This document shows, piece by piece, positions 11,622 through 21,400 of a stretch of 64,000 nucleotides of DNA. Source of the stretch: Nothopassalora personata (Eukaryota > Ascomycota > Dothideomycetes > Mycosphaerellales > Mycosphaerellaceae); the NCBI GenBank assembly GCA_033816765.1, contig CM066294.1, positions 992,001 through 1,056,000 on the forward strand, given 5' to 3'. Positions within the stretch are counted from its first letter, which is position 1. Each line of letters begins with the position of its first letter. Made by a program: the position numbers and the translations under genes. The notes under the pieces are model-generated. The model made no database searches. It was not told the DNA's origin and worked only from the letters and a program-made list of their open reading frames with translations.

Positions 11622-13916
11622 ATGGGAGACCGACAGAGTGAACGGGGAACACCCGCCCCCAGTGAAGCAGGCAGAACCCGACGACCTCAGACCGCAAACG
11701 ATGCTATCAATGCCTTGGCTACTCATACAGGCAACGACACCCTCAAGGTTGGCAAGCCAGAATTCTACTATGGCGATCGAGACAAGTTCGACACTTGGGT
11801 TGCTCAGATGGATATGTACTTCTTGTTCAACTCCATGGCTGAGAACCTCAAGCCTGTTTTTGCCACTACCTTCCTGAGAGGACGAGCACAGCATTGGGTC
11901 AAACCCTTCCTTAGGACCTACCTGGACAGCAACGGCAACGACAACGCTAACGGGATCTTTACGTCTTACGGTCATCTCAAGAGCGCGATGAAGAGCGTCT
12001 TTGGCATCTCGAACGAGGTTGCTACTGCTGTACGCGTCATCCAACATCTGACCCAGAAGACATCCACTGCCGACTACGCTGCCAAATTCCAGGAGTACGC
12101 CCAGCTTACTGATTGGGACGACGAAGCACTTCAAGTCATGTACCGGAGAGGATTGAAGGAGCATGTCAAGGATGAGTTAATGAGGGACGGTCGAAGGATC
12201 GATGACCTGGGATCTCTGGTCAAGGTCACGATCGATCTTGACGACAGACTCTACGAGAGAGCTCTAGAGCGACGATACGACTCCAAAGTATCCGGAAGAG
12301 CCGGATTTACCCCAGGCTACGACAATCGTAACAAGGGCTTTAGCGACAACTACAGTAAGCCCAGAAACAAGCCATACTACGGACCACAGCCAATGGAGCT
12401 CGACGTCACCGAAAGGGGTCGCAAGATCAGGAACAGCAAGGGGAACAGAAGACCCCCGAGCTCAGGAAAGGAAACACGAACCTGCTATGGATGTGGCAAA
12501 CCTGGCCACCTAGCAAGGGACTGTCGCGGTAAGAATATGGTGCGCCGCGAACAGTTCAACACGATGCAACGACGAACTAGTAAACTTGAGAGCAGTGTCG
12601 GGTCTCCAGAAGACACCGACTATACTCAAGGAGTGGAGGAGAGAGCTAGCGAAGGAAGCACAGAGCCTCTCCTGGACCCCTCACAGGGACGAGGAGGATA
12701 CCATGGGCAACAGATGACGGTCATTTCATCTGAATTGCGAAACCAACCACAACAGTTCAACATGATGACACGAGGTCACACCAATTCCCCACGAGGACCT
12801 ATACGAATGATCTTTCCAGACCACCCGGATGCGCAAGGAACCTGGGAACAACTCACTACAGTAGTGAGGGAACGATTCCCAGAACACGCGCGACAACGAC
12901 AAGCGTGGCTCGACATTACACATAAGATCCTACAGGTCATAGAGGACTTCCCCAACGTAACGGAAGAACCCTACAGAAGTCAACGACGCGAACTCCTGAC
13001 GTTCTATGAAGGAGCCCGCCAAGAAGTCCTACGACTGGACCGAACAAGGGAATTTGGAATGATGACAAGAAGAGTCGACTACGAGATCGAATCCGAATCT
13101 CGAAATGGTCACGGAAGCCTTCATTGGCGATTCTGTTACCAAGACTCGTGTCAGGTTCACTACTCCGCCAAGTTAGGAGCAGGGTATTGGCCTCAGCAGC
13201 CGCGAGGAACCCTGGGAGCGCAACACAGGCAGGATGCCAAGCTCCAGGAAGTGGACGTCGACGAATCCTGCTTCGACGACGAGGACAAGGAAAACCAGGA
13301 CCCAGGATGGAACGGATCGTGGTCACCCGAACCACAGGAAGAAAGTCAAGAAACCACCGGGCTGGACAACATCCAAGAAGAACAGGATCCGGAAGAATCA
13401 AGCGACGAAGATTCCTCCGAAGGAGAAGAGAGCGACACCGACGACGACAACGAAGTCCAAACGTTTACTATGGACGCACCAAAAATGATCTTCGAATTAC
13501 TCGTACATGTAATTCGGAGAAGCGAAGAAGTCTTCCCAAAGATACAGCGACGACGCTACCTGCACCCAGAACAGTTCGATCTAATGCTCGACACGATGCG
13601 AGGGATGGTCTGGAGACACCCCATCGTGGAACACGACAACGATAGCGCCAAGATCGTACAGGAGCGACCACCCATTGGAAGCAAGATGACCGCATTTGGA
13701 TACATCACGCCGTCAGGAATAACGATCACGAATGAACTTAGGAAGTCAGTTCAGCACGTGAAAGCACTCTACTCAGAAACGCAGAAGATCCAGGAACGCA
13801 ACAACAGAGAAGCATGGAGACCAGGAGCTTCGCTACAGGTTCAAGCCGAAGCCTTGCGACACGAAATGCAACGTTCTACCCACGCATCGGGAAAAGGATC
13901 GACTCCCCAGGAATGA
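11622..13916 (+). CDS. gag: Gag polyprotein of G5 (764 aa)
   Basis: This is the capsid/nucleocapsid protein, expected to form the cytoplasmic virus-like particle. The ATG lies only 20 nt after the 5' LTR. A Retrotrans_gag-like domain spans about residues 45-200. A CCHC knuckle (C288-x2-C291-x4-H296-x4-C301) follows. The protein then continues for about 460 residues, far longer than usual Ty3 Gags. The extension is Gln/Arg/Glu-rich, with an acidic stretch near residues 550-620, and holds a second His/Cys motif H501-x3-C505-x4-C510-x2-H513 that could bind metal. Its end overlaps pol: the slippery heptamer lies 18 nt before the stop codon, and the TGA overlaps a pol-frame ATG. Remnants of the extension are recognisable in G4. 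The domain call is strong; the role of the extension is unknown. Confidence 0.95.
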   Translation: MGDRQSERGTPAPSEAGRTRRPQTANDAINALATHTGNDTLKVGKPEFYYGDRDKFDTWVAQMDMYFLFNSMAENLKPVFATTFLRGRAQHWVKPFLRTYLDSNGNDNANGIFTSYGHLKSAMKSVFGISNEVATAVRVIQHLTQKTSTADYAAKFQEYAQLTDWDDEALQVMYRRGLKEHVKDELMRDGRRIDDLGSLVKVTIDLDDRLYERALERRYDSKVSGRAGFTPGYDNRNKGFSDNYSKPRNKPYYGPQPMELDVTERGRKIRNSKGNRRPPSSGKETRTCYGCGKPGHLARDCRGKNMVRREQFNTMQRRTSKLESSVGSPEDTDYTQGVEERASEGSTEPLLDPSQGRGGYHGQQMTVISSELRNQPQQFNMMTRGHTNSPRGPIRMIFPDHPDAQGTWEQLTTVVRERFPEHARQRQAWLDITHKILQVIEDFPNVTEEPYRSQRRELLTFYEGARQEVLRLDRTREFGMMTRRVDYEIESESRNGHGSLHWRFCYQDSCQVHYSAKLGAGYWPQQPRGTLGAQHRQDAKLQEVDVDESCFDDEDKENQDPGWNGSWSPEPQEESQETTGLDNIQEEQDPEESSDEDSSEGEESDTDDDNEVQTFTMDAPKMIFELLVHVIRRSEEVFPKIQRRRYLHPEQFDLMLDTMRGMVWRHPIVEHDNDSAKIVQERPPIGSKMTAFGYITPSGITITNELRKSVQHVKALYSETQKIQERNNREAWRPGASLQVQAEALRHEMQRSTHASGKGSTPQE

Positions 13917-16900
13917 GCGACCAAAGGGAGTTATGCAACACTACACAGGCTCAAGCATCAACAACAGTGTTTCGAACGAAGATTATCGTCAACGGGCAAC
14001 GGACATATGCCATGATAGATTCCGGAGCGAGCGGGAACTTTGCCTCCGAATCATTTGTCAAACGACACGGATTAGCTACCCGAAGAAAGGAAGAGGGGTA
14101 TGAATTGATCGCGGTAGACGGATCATCCTTACCCAGTGTGGAGCGCGAGACGATACCGCTGCCACTTGCAATCCAACAGCACCACGAGGAAATCACCTTG
14201 GATGTTACTGACATGGCCAGTCATGACATCGTACTTGGGATGCCTTGGTTGAGAAAGCACAACCCAGTAATCGACTGGAGAAGAGGAGTACTCAGGTTTG
14301 AACAATGCGATTGCGTTATCGACATTGAACCTACGCAGCGGCAGCGTTCGCTGGTAGATGAGGTAAGACAGCTAAATAGGATACAGCTTGCACCGACTAG
14401 AAGGACAGAAGAACCACCTTCGACTGGGATAGACACCGACTTGGGGCAGTTGGGTCATGACATCACCGGAACGGATGGAAGTAACGCACCATCGAAGAAT
14501 ACCAACATTTCGGAGTTGGATATTCCCAAAGAATATCGCAAGTGGTCGCGACTCTTTGAAGAGGAAAGAGGCAGGGACGCCTTACCTAAACACGCACCAT
14601 GGGATCATAAGATAAACATTCAGCCAGGAAAAGAGCCTCCATGGGGACCCCTATATCAAATGTCCGAAAAAGAGCTCCAGACCTTACGGGAATGGCTGAA
14701 GGAGAAGCTAGCGAAAGGTTGGATACAGCGGTCCACCTCAAGCGCAGGCGCTCCATGCATGTTCGTTCCAAAACCAAACGGGAAACTACGACTCGTACAA
14801 GACTACCGGAAGTTGAACGAGATCACGATCAAAAACCGATATCCGCTACCGAACATCGAAGAAGCACAGGACAGATTAACCGGATCAGACTGGTACACCA
14901 AGATCGACCTACGAGATGCCTTCTACGCTATACGAATGGCGGAAGGAGAAGAATGGAAAACCGCTTTCAGAACACGATACGGACTATACGAGTTTAAGGT
15001 CATGCCAATGGGATTGACCAACGCACCCGCATCCTGCCAGGACCTTGTCAACGAAACACTTAGAGACCTACTCGACGTATGCGTCATCGCATATATGGAC
15101 GACATACTGGTCTATACCAAAGGATCCCTCCAGGAGCACATCAAGCAAGTCCAGGACGTATTTGAACGGCTCACCGGAGCAGGGTTCAAGACAGCACCAG
15201 AGAAATGCGAGTTCCACAGGAAAGAAGTCAAATTCTTGGGCTTCATCATCAGCACCACGGGGATCGCGATCGACCCTGCAAAGACACAATCGATCAGAGA
15301 ATGGCCAGAACCAAAGTCAGTCAAGGACGTACAATCGTTCCTTGGACTAGCCAACTACAACCGGAAATTCATCAAGGACTATTCGAAAACAGCAGCACCA
15401 ATAACGATGCTTACGAGGAAAGACGTCAACTGGAAATGGGGAAAGGAACAATCTGACGCGTTCCAACGACTCAAGGAGCAATGCGTGTCAGCCCCCACGC
15501 TTCGACTATTCGATGGTAGCAAGGAAGTCCACATCGAGACCGACGCGTCCGATATGGCAATAGGCGCATGTCTAACACAGACACACGATGGGAAGCGACA
15601 CCCAGTAGCCTATTACTCCCGAAAAATGACCACGGCGGAACAGAACTACGACATCCATGACAAGGAACTTCTAGCCATAGTTGCTGCCATGCAACATTGG
15701 AGAGTATACGTCGAAGGACCACCAAAGTTAACGATTCTATCAGACCACAAGAATCTCACATACTTTACGACAACAAAGGAACTTACCCGAAGGCAAGCCC
15801 GCTGGTCGGAGCTGCTGGGACAGTACAAGTTCGAGATCAAATATACTCCAGGGACAGAGAACGGCCGCGCCGACGCGCTGAGCCGAAGAAGCGACTACAT
15901 GGAAGGAAAAGAACCAGTGCAACACAAGATACTCAAGACAAACCCCGACGGAAGTCTTGGTGCCAACACGAAAGAGTTCAACAACATCGTGCGGATACTA
16001 CGCGACACAGAAGAACAATTCCCAATATCGCAAGGGAAATACCAAGTGCCAAAGGACCGAGAGGAAGAATGTATACGACAACATCACGACGATCCGCTGT
16101 ACGGACACCCTGGAACAACGAAAACAGTGGACCTCATACAACGCAGCTTCTCATTTCCACAGATGAGACAAAAAGTGCTACGCTACGTCAAACGCTGTGT
16201 ACACTGTCAACAGAACAAGGCTGCCCGACATGCAAAATACGGTCACCTTCAATTCAGGACTCCTCCTACGAAACCATGGGACGAAGTCACGATGGATTTC
16301 ATCACCAAACTCCCCATCTCACGGGATCAAGTCACCGAACAACCCTACGACATGATACTGGTCATGGTTGACAGACTTACAAAGTATACACACTTCATCG
16401 CAGCATCAGAGACATACACTGCAGAACAGCTCGGATACTTGATACTGGACAGGTTGATCCGATACCATGGATTCCCAGAAGTTTTCATCACGGACAGAGA
16501 CAAGCTGTTCACTTCCAATTACTGGAAAACACTCATGGGAACAATCGGCATCAAACATAAACTGTCAACAGCCTACCATCCGGAGACCGACGGACAAACG
16601 GAAAGAGCAAATCAAACCTTGGAACAATATCTACGGCACTACATCAACCATACACAAGACAATTGGGTTTCACTGCTGCCAATGGCACAGATTGCACTGA
16701 ACAACCACAAATCAGAGACAACTTCTACGACGCCATTCTATGCGAACTTTGGAAAGGATCCTAACCTGTTTGGAGAACCTGGATTCCACCCACAGGCCGA
16801 AAGAGCAATCGTGACGACGGATACTCTTAAGGAAGTGCACAAAGAAGCGCAAAAAGCGATCACGGATGCACAACATAAACTGTCTCACCAACGACAAGAT

Positions 16901-17386
16901 GGCAGAAAAATGGCGCCTCTGCTTAAAGAGGGGGATAAGGTCTATCTCCTCACAAAAAACTTGAAAACAAGGAGACAGACCAAGAAGCTGGATCATGTCA
17001 AGGTCGGACCATTTTTCATTGACAGAATCGTCGGACCAGTCAACTACCGCCTACGCCTACCACCCGACGCAAAGATCCACCCAGTCTTCCATGTTTCCAG
17101 GCTGGAACCCGCGGACGCCGAAACACCTTGCCAAGAGAACTTCCATTTCGAGCCGGAAGCAGAGAACGAATTCGAAGTCGAAAAAATCCTGAACAAGAAA
17201 GGTCAGCGATACCTTGTCAAGTGGAAAGGATACGACGAATCAGAAAATACCTGGGAACCGAGAGAGAACCTCAAGAATTGCCGGGTGCTCCTGATGGAGT
17301 ACCTCCGACACCAGAAGAAACCCGGAGCGAAGAAGGACCGTACAACCAGAAATCCGACGACACGTCGTATCCCTGATCGACCATGA
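13814..17386 (+). CDS. pol: Pol polyprotein of G5 (open frame 1190 aa; PR-RT-RNaseH-IN-chromodomain)
   Basis: The frame is -1 relative to gag and is probably entered at the GGGAAAA site (13889-13895), or alternatively by restart at the ATG at 13913. In open-frame numbering: aspartic protease DSG at D69; reverse transcriptase with YMDD at 427-430; RNase H with a TDAS motif near 576; integrase HHCC finger (His pair near 757, CVHC near 795); DDE core with D near 827, D near 893 and E 36 residues later. A GPF/Y-like region follows, then a chromodomain (about 1118-1170, YLVKWKGY type) that in related elements reads histone marks to target heterochromatin. All catalytic residues are present. The last 116 bp overlap the antisense ORF on the other strand. 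Strong call. Confidence 0.96.
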   Translation: METRSFATGSSRSLATRNATFYPRIGKRIDSPGMSDQRELCNTTQAQASTTVFRTKIIVNGQRTYAMIDSGASGNFASESFVKRHGLATRRKEEGYELIAVDGSSLPSVERETIPLPLAIQQHHEEITLDVTDMASHDIVLGMPWLRKHNPVIDWRRGVLRFEQCDCVIDIEPTQRQRSLVDEVRQLNRIQLAPTRRTEEPPSTGIDTDLGQLGHDITGTDGSNAPSKNTNISELDIPKEYRKWSRLFEEERGRDALPKHAPWDHKINIQPGKEPPWGPLYQMSEKELQTLREWLKEKLAKGWIQRSTSSAGAPCMFVPKPNGKLRLVQDYRKLNEITIKNRYPLPNIEEAQDRLTGSDWYTKIDLRDAFYAIRMAEGEEWKTAFRTRYGLYEFKVMPMGLTNAPASCQDLVNETLRDLLDVCVIAYMDDILVYTKGSLQEHIKQVQDVFERLTGAGFKTAPEKCEFHRKEVKFLGFIISTTGIAIDPAKTQSIREWPEPKSVKDVQSFLGLANYNRKFIKDYSKTAAPITMLTRKDVNWKWGKEQSDAFQRLKEQCVSAPTLRLFDGSKEVHIETDASDMAIGACLTQTHDGKRHPVAYYSRKMTTAEQNYDIHDKELLAIVAAMQHWRVYVEGPPKLTILSDHKNLTYFTTTKELTRRQARWSELLGQYKFEIKYTPGTENGRADALSRRSDYMEGKEPVQHKILKTNPDGSLGANTKEFNNIVRILRDTEEQFPISQGKYQVPKDREEECIRQHHDDPLYGHPGTTKTVDLIQRSFSFPQMRQKVLRYVKRCVHCQQNKAARHAKYGHLQFRTPPTKPWDEVTMDFITKLPISRDQVTEQPYDMILVMVDRLTKYTHFIAASETYTAEQLGYLILDRLIRYHGFPEVFITDRDKLFTSNYWKTLMGTIGIKHKLSTAYHPETDGQTERANQTLEQYLRHYINHTQDNWVSLLPMAQIALNNHKSETTSTTPFYANFGKDPNLFGEPGFHPQAERAIVTTDTLKEVHKEAQKAITDAQHKLSHQRQDGRKMAPLLKEGDKVYLLTKNLKTRRQTKKLDHVKVGPFFIDRIVGPVNYRLRLPPDAKIHPVFHVSRLEPADAETPCQENFHFEPEAENEFEVEKILNKKGQRYLVKWKGYDESENTWEPRENLKNCRVLLMEYLRHQKKPGAKKDRTTRNPTTRRIPDRP
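13889..13895 (+). promoter_or_regulatory. -1 ribosomal frameshift slippery site G GGA AAA
   Basis: In the gag frame the heptamer is positioned exactly as X XXY YYZ (codons GGA AAA at 13890-13895). The shift leads directly into the pol frame. Six nucleotides downstream ACTCCC (13902-13907) can pair with GGGAGT (13926-13931). The sequence CGGGAAAAGGA survives in G4 (near 18974) and G2 (near 5323). Confidence 0.8.
13902..13931 (+). promoter_or_regulatory. Predicted frameshift-stimulating stem-loop
   Basis: A 6-bp stem ACTCCC/GGGAGT encloses an 18-nt loop that contains the gag stop codon and the overlapping ATG (ATGA, 13913-13916). The spacer to the slippery site is 6 nt, typical of -1 frameshift signals. 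G4 keeps most of the pairing (CTCCC with GGGAG); G2 has lost part of it to RIP. A pseudoknot was not assessed. Confidence 0.55.
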
Positions 17387-17831
17387 GCCCCCAGGTGTTA
17401 GGAGACAGGTGAAAGTCCAGCGACTCCTGCTGCTCCAGCTCCGACAAGGCTGCGGACTCCACAGCAATGGCCTCGTCGGCTCTCTGATCCACGAGCTCCA
17501 TCTGCTTCCGAAGCCGCTCCTCCTTTGCGTATGCAGTGTTCAGAGTCTCCCGAGCACGCTCTTGAGCCTCGCGGGCCTCCTTAATCTGCCTCTCCAACTT
17601 CTTCTTCTCACCGATCAGACGATCGAACTCGGAACGCGACACCTTCACGTCACAACGAACGTTGCGACGCACACACTCGTTGCACCGCCCCGACGACACG
17701 TGTACCTTGCACACGCGCGAATGCGCTCGACAGTTGGAACAAGACCGAACCATTATCTCTCCAAAACTTTCGATCGTTTCTGCTAACTTGAGGCGACGAG
17801 AGGTGCTGGATGAAGATGACACCTTTGGCAT
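17271..17831 (-). CDS. Antisense accessory ORF of G5: six-cysteine cluster plus coiled coil (186 aa)
   Basis: This ORF lies on the strand opposite gag-pol, between pol and the 3' LTR, and overlaps the pol 3' end by 116 bp. A Ser-rich start is followed by cysteines at 31, 34, 41, 50, 53 and 60 (C-x2-C-x6-C-x8-C-x2-C-x6-C), the spacing of a fungal Zn(II)2Cys6 cluster. A charged Lys/Glu/Arg/Ala/Leu coiled coil follows at about residues 68-130, then a low-complexity C-terminus. The linker to the coiled coil resembles a DNA-binding dimer, but no transcription-factor middle domain is present. RIP-damaged counterparts occupy the same place in G4 (about 22560-23059) and G2 (about 30540-31030); in G4 the cysteine spacing is nearly kept, with Cys turned to Tyr where RIP would do so. 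Conservation across diverged elements argues for function. The function is unknown; regulation, silencing avoidance or targeting are only guesses. Confidence 0.72.
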   Translation of the reverse strand: MPKVSSSSSTSRRLKLAETIESFGEIMVRSCSNCRAHSRVCKVHVSSGRCNECVRRNVRCDVKVSRSEFDRLIGEKKKLERQIKEAREAQERARETLNTAYAKEERLRKQMELVDQRADEAIAVESAALSELEQQESLDFHLSPNTWGLMVDQGYDVSSDFWLYGPSSLRVSSGVGGTPSGAPGNS

Positions 17832-17906
17832 GATGAGAACATGGACAAAGAAACGACGACGGCCGAGGCAACAGAGTTATGACCTCAGCTCGTGGCGAGC
17901 TAGGCT

Positions 17907-17919
17907 AAGAGGGGGATGG
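17907..17919 (+). other. Polypurine tract of G5
   Basis: AAGAGGGGGATGG directly precedes the 3' LTR and is the expected plus-strand primer. Equivalent purine runs precede the 3' LTRs of G4 (AGAAGGGGGATAG, ending 23136) and G2 (AAAAAGGGGATAG, ending 31099). Confidence 0.8.
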
Positions 17920-18445
17920 TGTTACGGATCGGATTGGGCCTGCAACCGCAAGCCAATCAGATACCTCACAGTTAAGCGGGCGCAGCCGCTGCAAAGTGTG
18001 TTACGGATCGGATTGGGCCTGCAACCGCAAGCCAATCAGATACCTCACAGTTAAGCGGGCGCAGCCGCTGCAAAGTGCTCTGCTGATCTGCTTGATCTGT
18101 CGAACAGATCAACAGATCAGAGCAGAGTACGACGCGAGACGATCTGCTGCTCTGTTTGATCTGTCGAACAGATCAACGGATCAAACAGATCAAGACTATG
18201 AATCTCCTTTGTATTTAGGAGCGCTGAGAATCCCTTATGGCTTCGAGGCGTTCAACTCACTGTTCAATATCACTGTTTGGAATACACCACAACCCAACCT
18301 CTGCCTCATTGTTTCTTGAGCCTTTGTAAGGTCAAGACACTACTGCTTCATCACTCTCCCTCAAACTTCCCATCGGCCCGAGAACAAACCCGATTGAGCT
18401 TGTCTTCCTGACTTGTGATATCATTAGGTTATACCAAACCTAACA
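17920..18445 (+). repeat. 3' LTR of G5 (526 bp)
   Basis: It reads identical to 11077-11602, including the 79-bp tandem duplication at its start. Host duplication TAGAT follows at 18446-18450. Confidence 0.96.
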
Positions 18446-18450
18446 TAGAT

Positions 18451-21400
18451 ACTATCGAAGAAGATTACGTACCGGAGGAGTTAAGCGAGGACTCATCCGA
18501 AGAAGAAGAGAGCGACACCGACGACGAAAACGAAGTATACACATTCACGGTAGATGCGCTAAAGAAACTCTATAAGTTAATCATCTATCTCTAACGGAGG
18601 CACGAGGAATTCCTACTAAAGTTCTTAGGGAAACGATACCTAAACCCTAACGAATTCGATAAGACACTCGATATAATAAGGGGCATAGTATAGGGCTACC
18701 TAACCATAAACAATACTAAGAACTTAGCTAAAGCGGTTATCGAACGACTACCTATAGGAAGCTAAATAACGGATACCGGATACCTAATACCGGCAGGAAC
18801 TTTCGTCTTAAACGAACTACGAACAGTAGTATAGCATATACGGGCTCTCTACTTAGAATCGTAGAAGATCTAGGAACGCAATAGACTATAAGTGTAGACA
18901 TAGGGCAACGGGCTATAGGTTCTAGCCGAAGCCTCTAGGCACGAAGTATAGCGAACTATATACTATTCGGGAAAAGGATTAGCTCCCTAGGAATGAGCGA
19001 CTAAAGGGAGTTATGTAACACTTAGGCTTACGCATCGACATTAAACACAGTTTTCTAGACATAAGCAATCGTTAACGGACATAAGACTAGTGTTATAATC
19101 GACTTAGGAGTAGCGGGGAATTTTATCTCCGAGTCTTTTATAAGAAGAAACGGGTTAGCTACCCTAAAGAAGAAATAGGGGTACGAGTTAATCGCGGTAG
19201 ACGGATTATCGTTACCTAGCGTAGAATAGGAGACGATACTATTGCTACTAGCTATCTAACAGCACTACGAGAATATTACCTTAGATGTTACTAATATAGC
19301 TAGTTATAACATAGTATTAGGTATGCCTTAGTTAAGAAAGTACAATCTAGTAATCGACTAGAGAAGATGAGTACTTACATTTAGGGAATGCGATTACGTT
19401 ATCGACATTTAGCCTACGTAGTAGTAGCGTTTACTAGTAGATAAGGTAAGGAAACAGCTAAACGAGATATAGCTTACGCCGAACAGAAGGATAGAAGAAC
19501 CACCTTCGACCGGGATAGACACTAGCGTAGGGCCGCCGGGTTACGAAGTTACTAGAAGTGATAGAAGTAACGTACTATCGAAGAATACTAACATCTTAGA
19601 GTTAAGTATTCCTAAGGAGTATCGCAAGTGGTCGCGACTCTTTAAAGAGGAGAGAGGCAAAACCGCCTTACCTAAGCACCGCCTATAGGATCATAAGATT
19701 AACATTTAGCTAGGGAAAGAGCCTCTATAGGGACCCCTATATTAAATGTCTAAGAAAGAGCTACAGACCCTACGAGAATGGCTAAAGGAGAAGCTAGCTA
19801 AAGGATAGATAAGAAGATCCACCTTAAGTGTAGGAACTCTATGCATATTCGTTCTAAAAGCAAACGGGAAGTTACGACTCGTACAAGACTATAGGAAGTT
19901 AAACGAGATCACGATTAAGAACCGATACCCGCTACCTAACATCGAAGAAGCATAAGATAGATTAACCGGATCGGACTAGTACACGAAGATTAACCTACGA
20001 GATGCCTTCTATGCTATACGAATAGTAGAAGGAGAAGAATGGAAAACTGCTTTTAGGACAAGATACGGACTCTACGAATTCTTAGTTATACTAATAGGAT
20101 TAACTAATGCACCCGCATCCTACTAGGACCTTGTTAACGAAACACTTAGAGACCTACTCGACGTATACGTTATCGCCTATATAGACGACATACTAGTCTA
20201 TATAAAGGGATCCCTATAGGAACACATAAGACAAGTCTAGGACGTCTTCAAACGACTTACGCAATTAGGATTTAAGACAGCACCCGAGAAATGCGAATTC
20301 TATAAGAAAGAAGTCAAATTCTTAGGCTTTATTATTAGCACTACAGGGATAACGATCGACCCTACGAAGACACAGTTAATTAGAGAGTAGCTAGAACCGA
20401 AAACAGTTAAGGACGTACAATCATTCCTTAGACTAACGAACTATAACCGGAAATTCATTAAGGACTATTTAAAGACAGCAGCACCAATAACGATGCTTAT
20501 AAGAAAGGACGTTACTTAGAAATGGGGAAAGGAACAGATTAAAGTATTTAAGAAACTTAAGGAACAATGCGCTTTAGCCCCTACGCTTCGACTATTCGAT
20601 AGTAGTAAGGAAGTCTACATCGAGACCGATGCGTCTAATATAGTAATAGGCGCGTGTTTAATATAGATACACGATAGGTAGAGACACCTAGTAGCCTATT
20701 ACTCCCGGAAAATAACCATAGCGGAACAGAACTACGACATCTATAATAAAGAGCTTCTAGCCATTATTGCTACTATGCAACATTAGAGAGTATATGTCGA
20801 GGGCCTACTGAAGTTAACGATTCTTTCTAACTATAAGAATCTTACGTACTTCACGACGACGAAAGAACTTACTCGAAGGCAAGCCCGCTAGTCGGAGCTA
20901 CTAGGACAGTATAAGTTCGAAATTAAATATACTCTAGGACGAGAGAATGGCCGCGCCGACGCGCTAAGCCGAAGAAGCGACTACATAGAAGGAAAAGAAC
21001 TAGTGTAACACAAAATACTAAAGATAAACCCCGACGGAAGTCTTAGTGCTAACATAAGAGAATTTAATAACATCGTACGGATATTAGACGATAGGGACGA
21101 ACAATTCCCTATATCGTAAGGAAAATACTAGGTACTAAAGGATCGAGAAGAAGAATGTATACGACAACATTACGACGGACCAACTTATAGGCACCCTAGA
21201 ACTTTAAAAACAATAGACCTAATACAGCGCAGTTTCTCATTTCCATAAATAAGACTTAAGGTGTTACGCTATATTAAACAATGCGTACACTGCTAACGGA
21301 ATAAGGCTGCGAGACATGTAAGATACGGTTACCTACAGTTTAGGACACTACCGACGAAGCTATAGGACGAAGTTATAATAGACTTTATTACGAAACTCCC

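Larger units (their letters stand above)
11077..18445 (+). mobile_element. G5: complete, apparently active Ty3/Gypsy chromovirus (7369 bp)
   Basis: It is bounded by TSD TAGAT at 11072-11076 and 18446-18450. The two 526-bp LTRs (11077-11602, 17920-18445) read as identical over their full length. The internal region holds gag (11622-13916), pol (-1 frame, to 17386), an antisense ORF (17831-17271) and a polypurine tract (about 17907-17919). All major ORFs are open and there are no RIP-type changes, although relatives all around it are heavily RIP-mutated. I infer insertion after the last effective RIP cycle. Domain order PR-RT-RH-INT with a C-terminal chromodomain places it in the chromovirus branch of Ty3. 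Confidence 0.97.
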
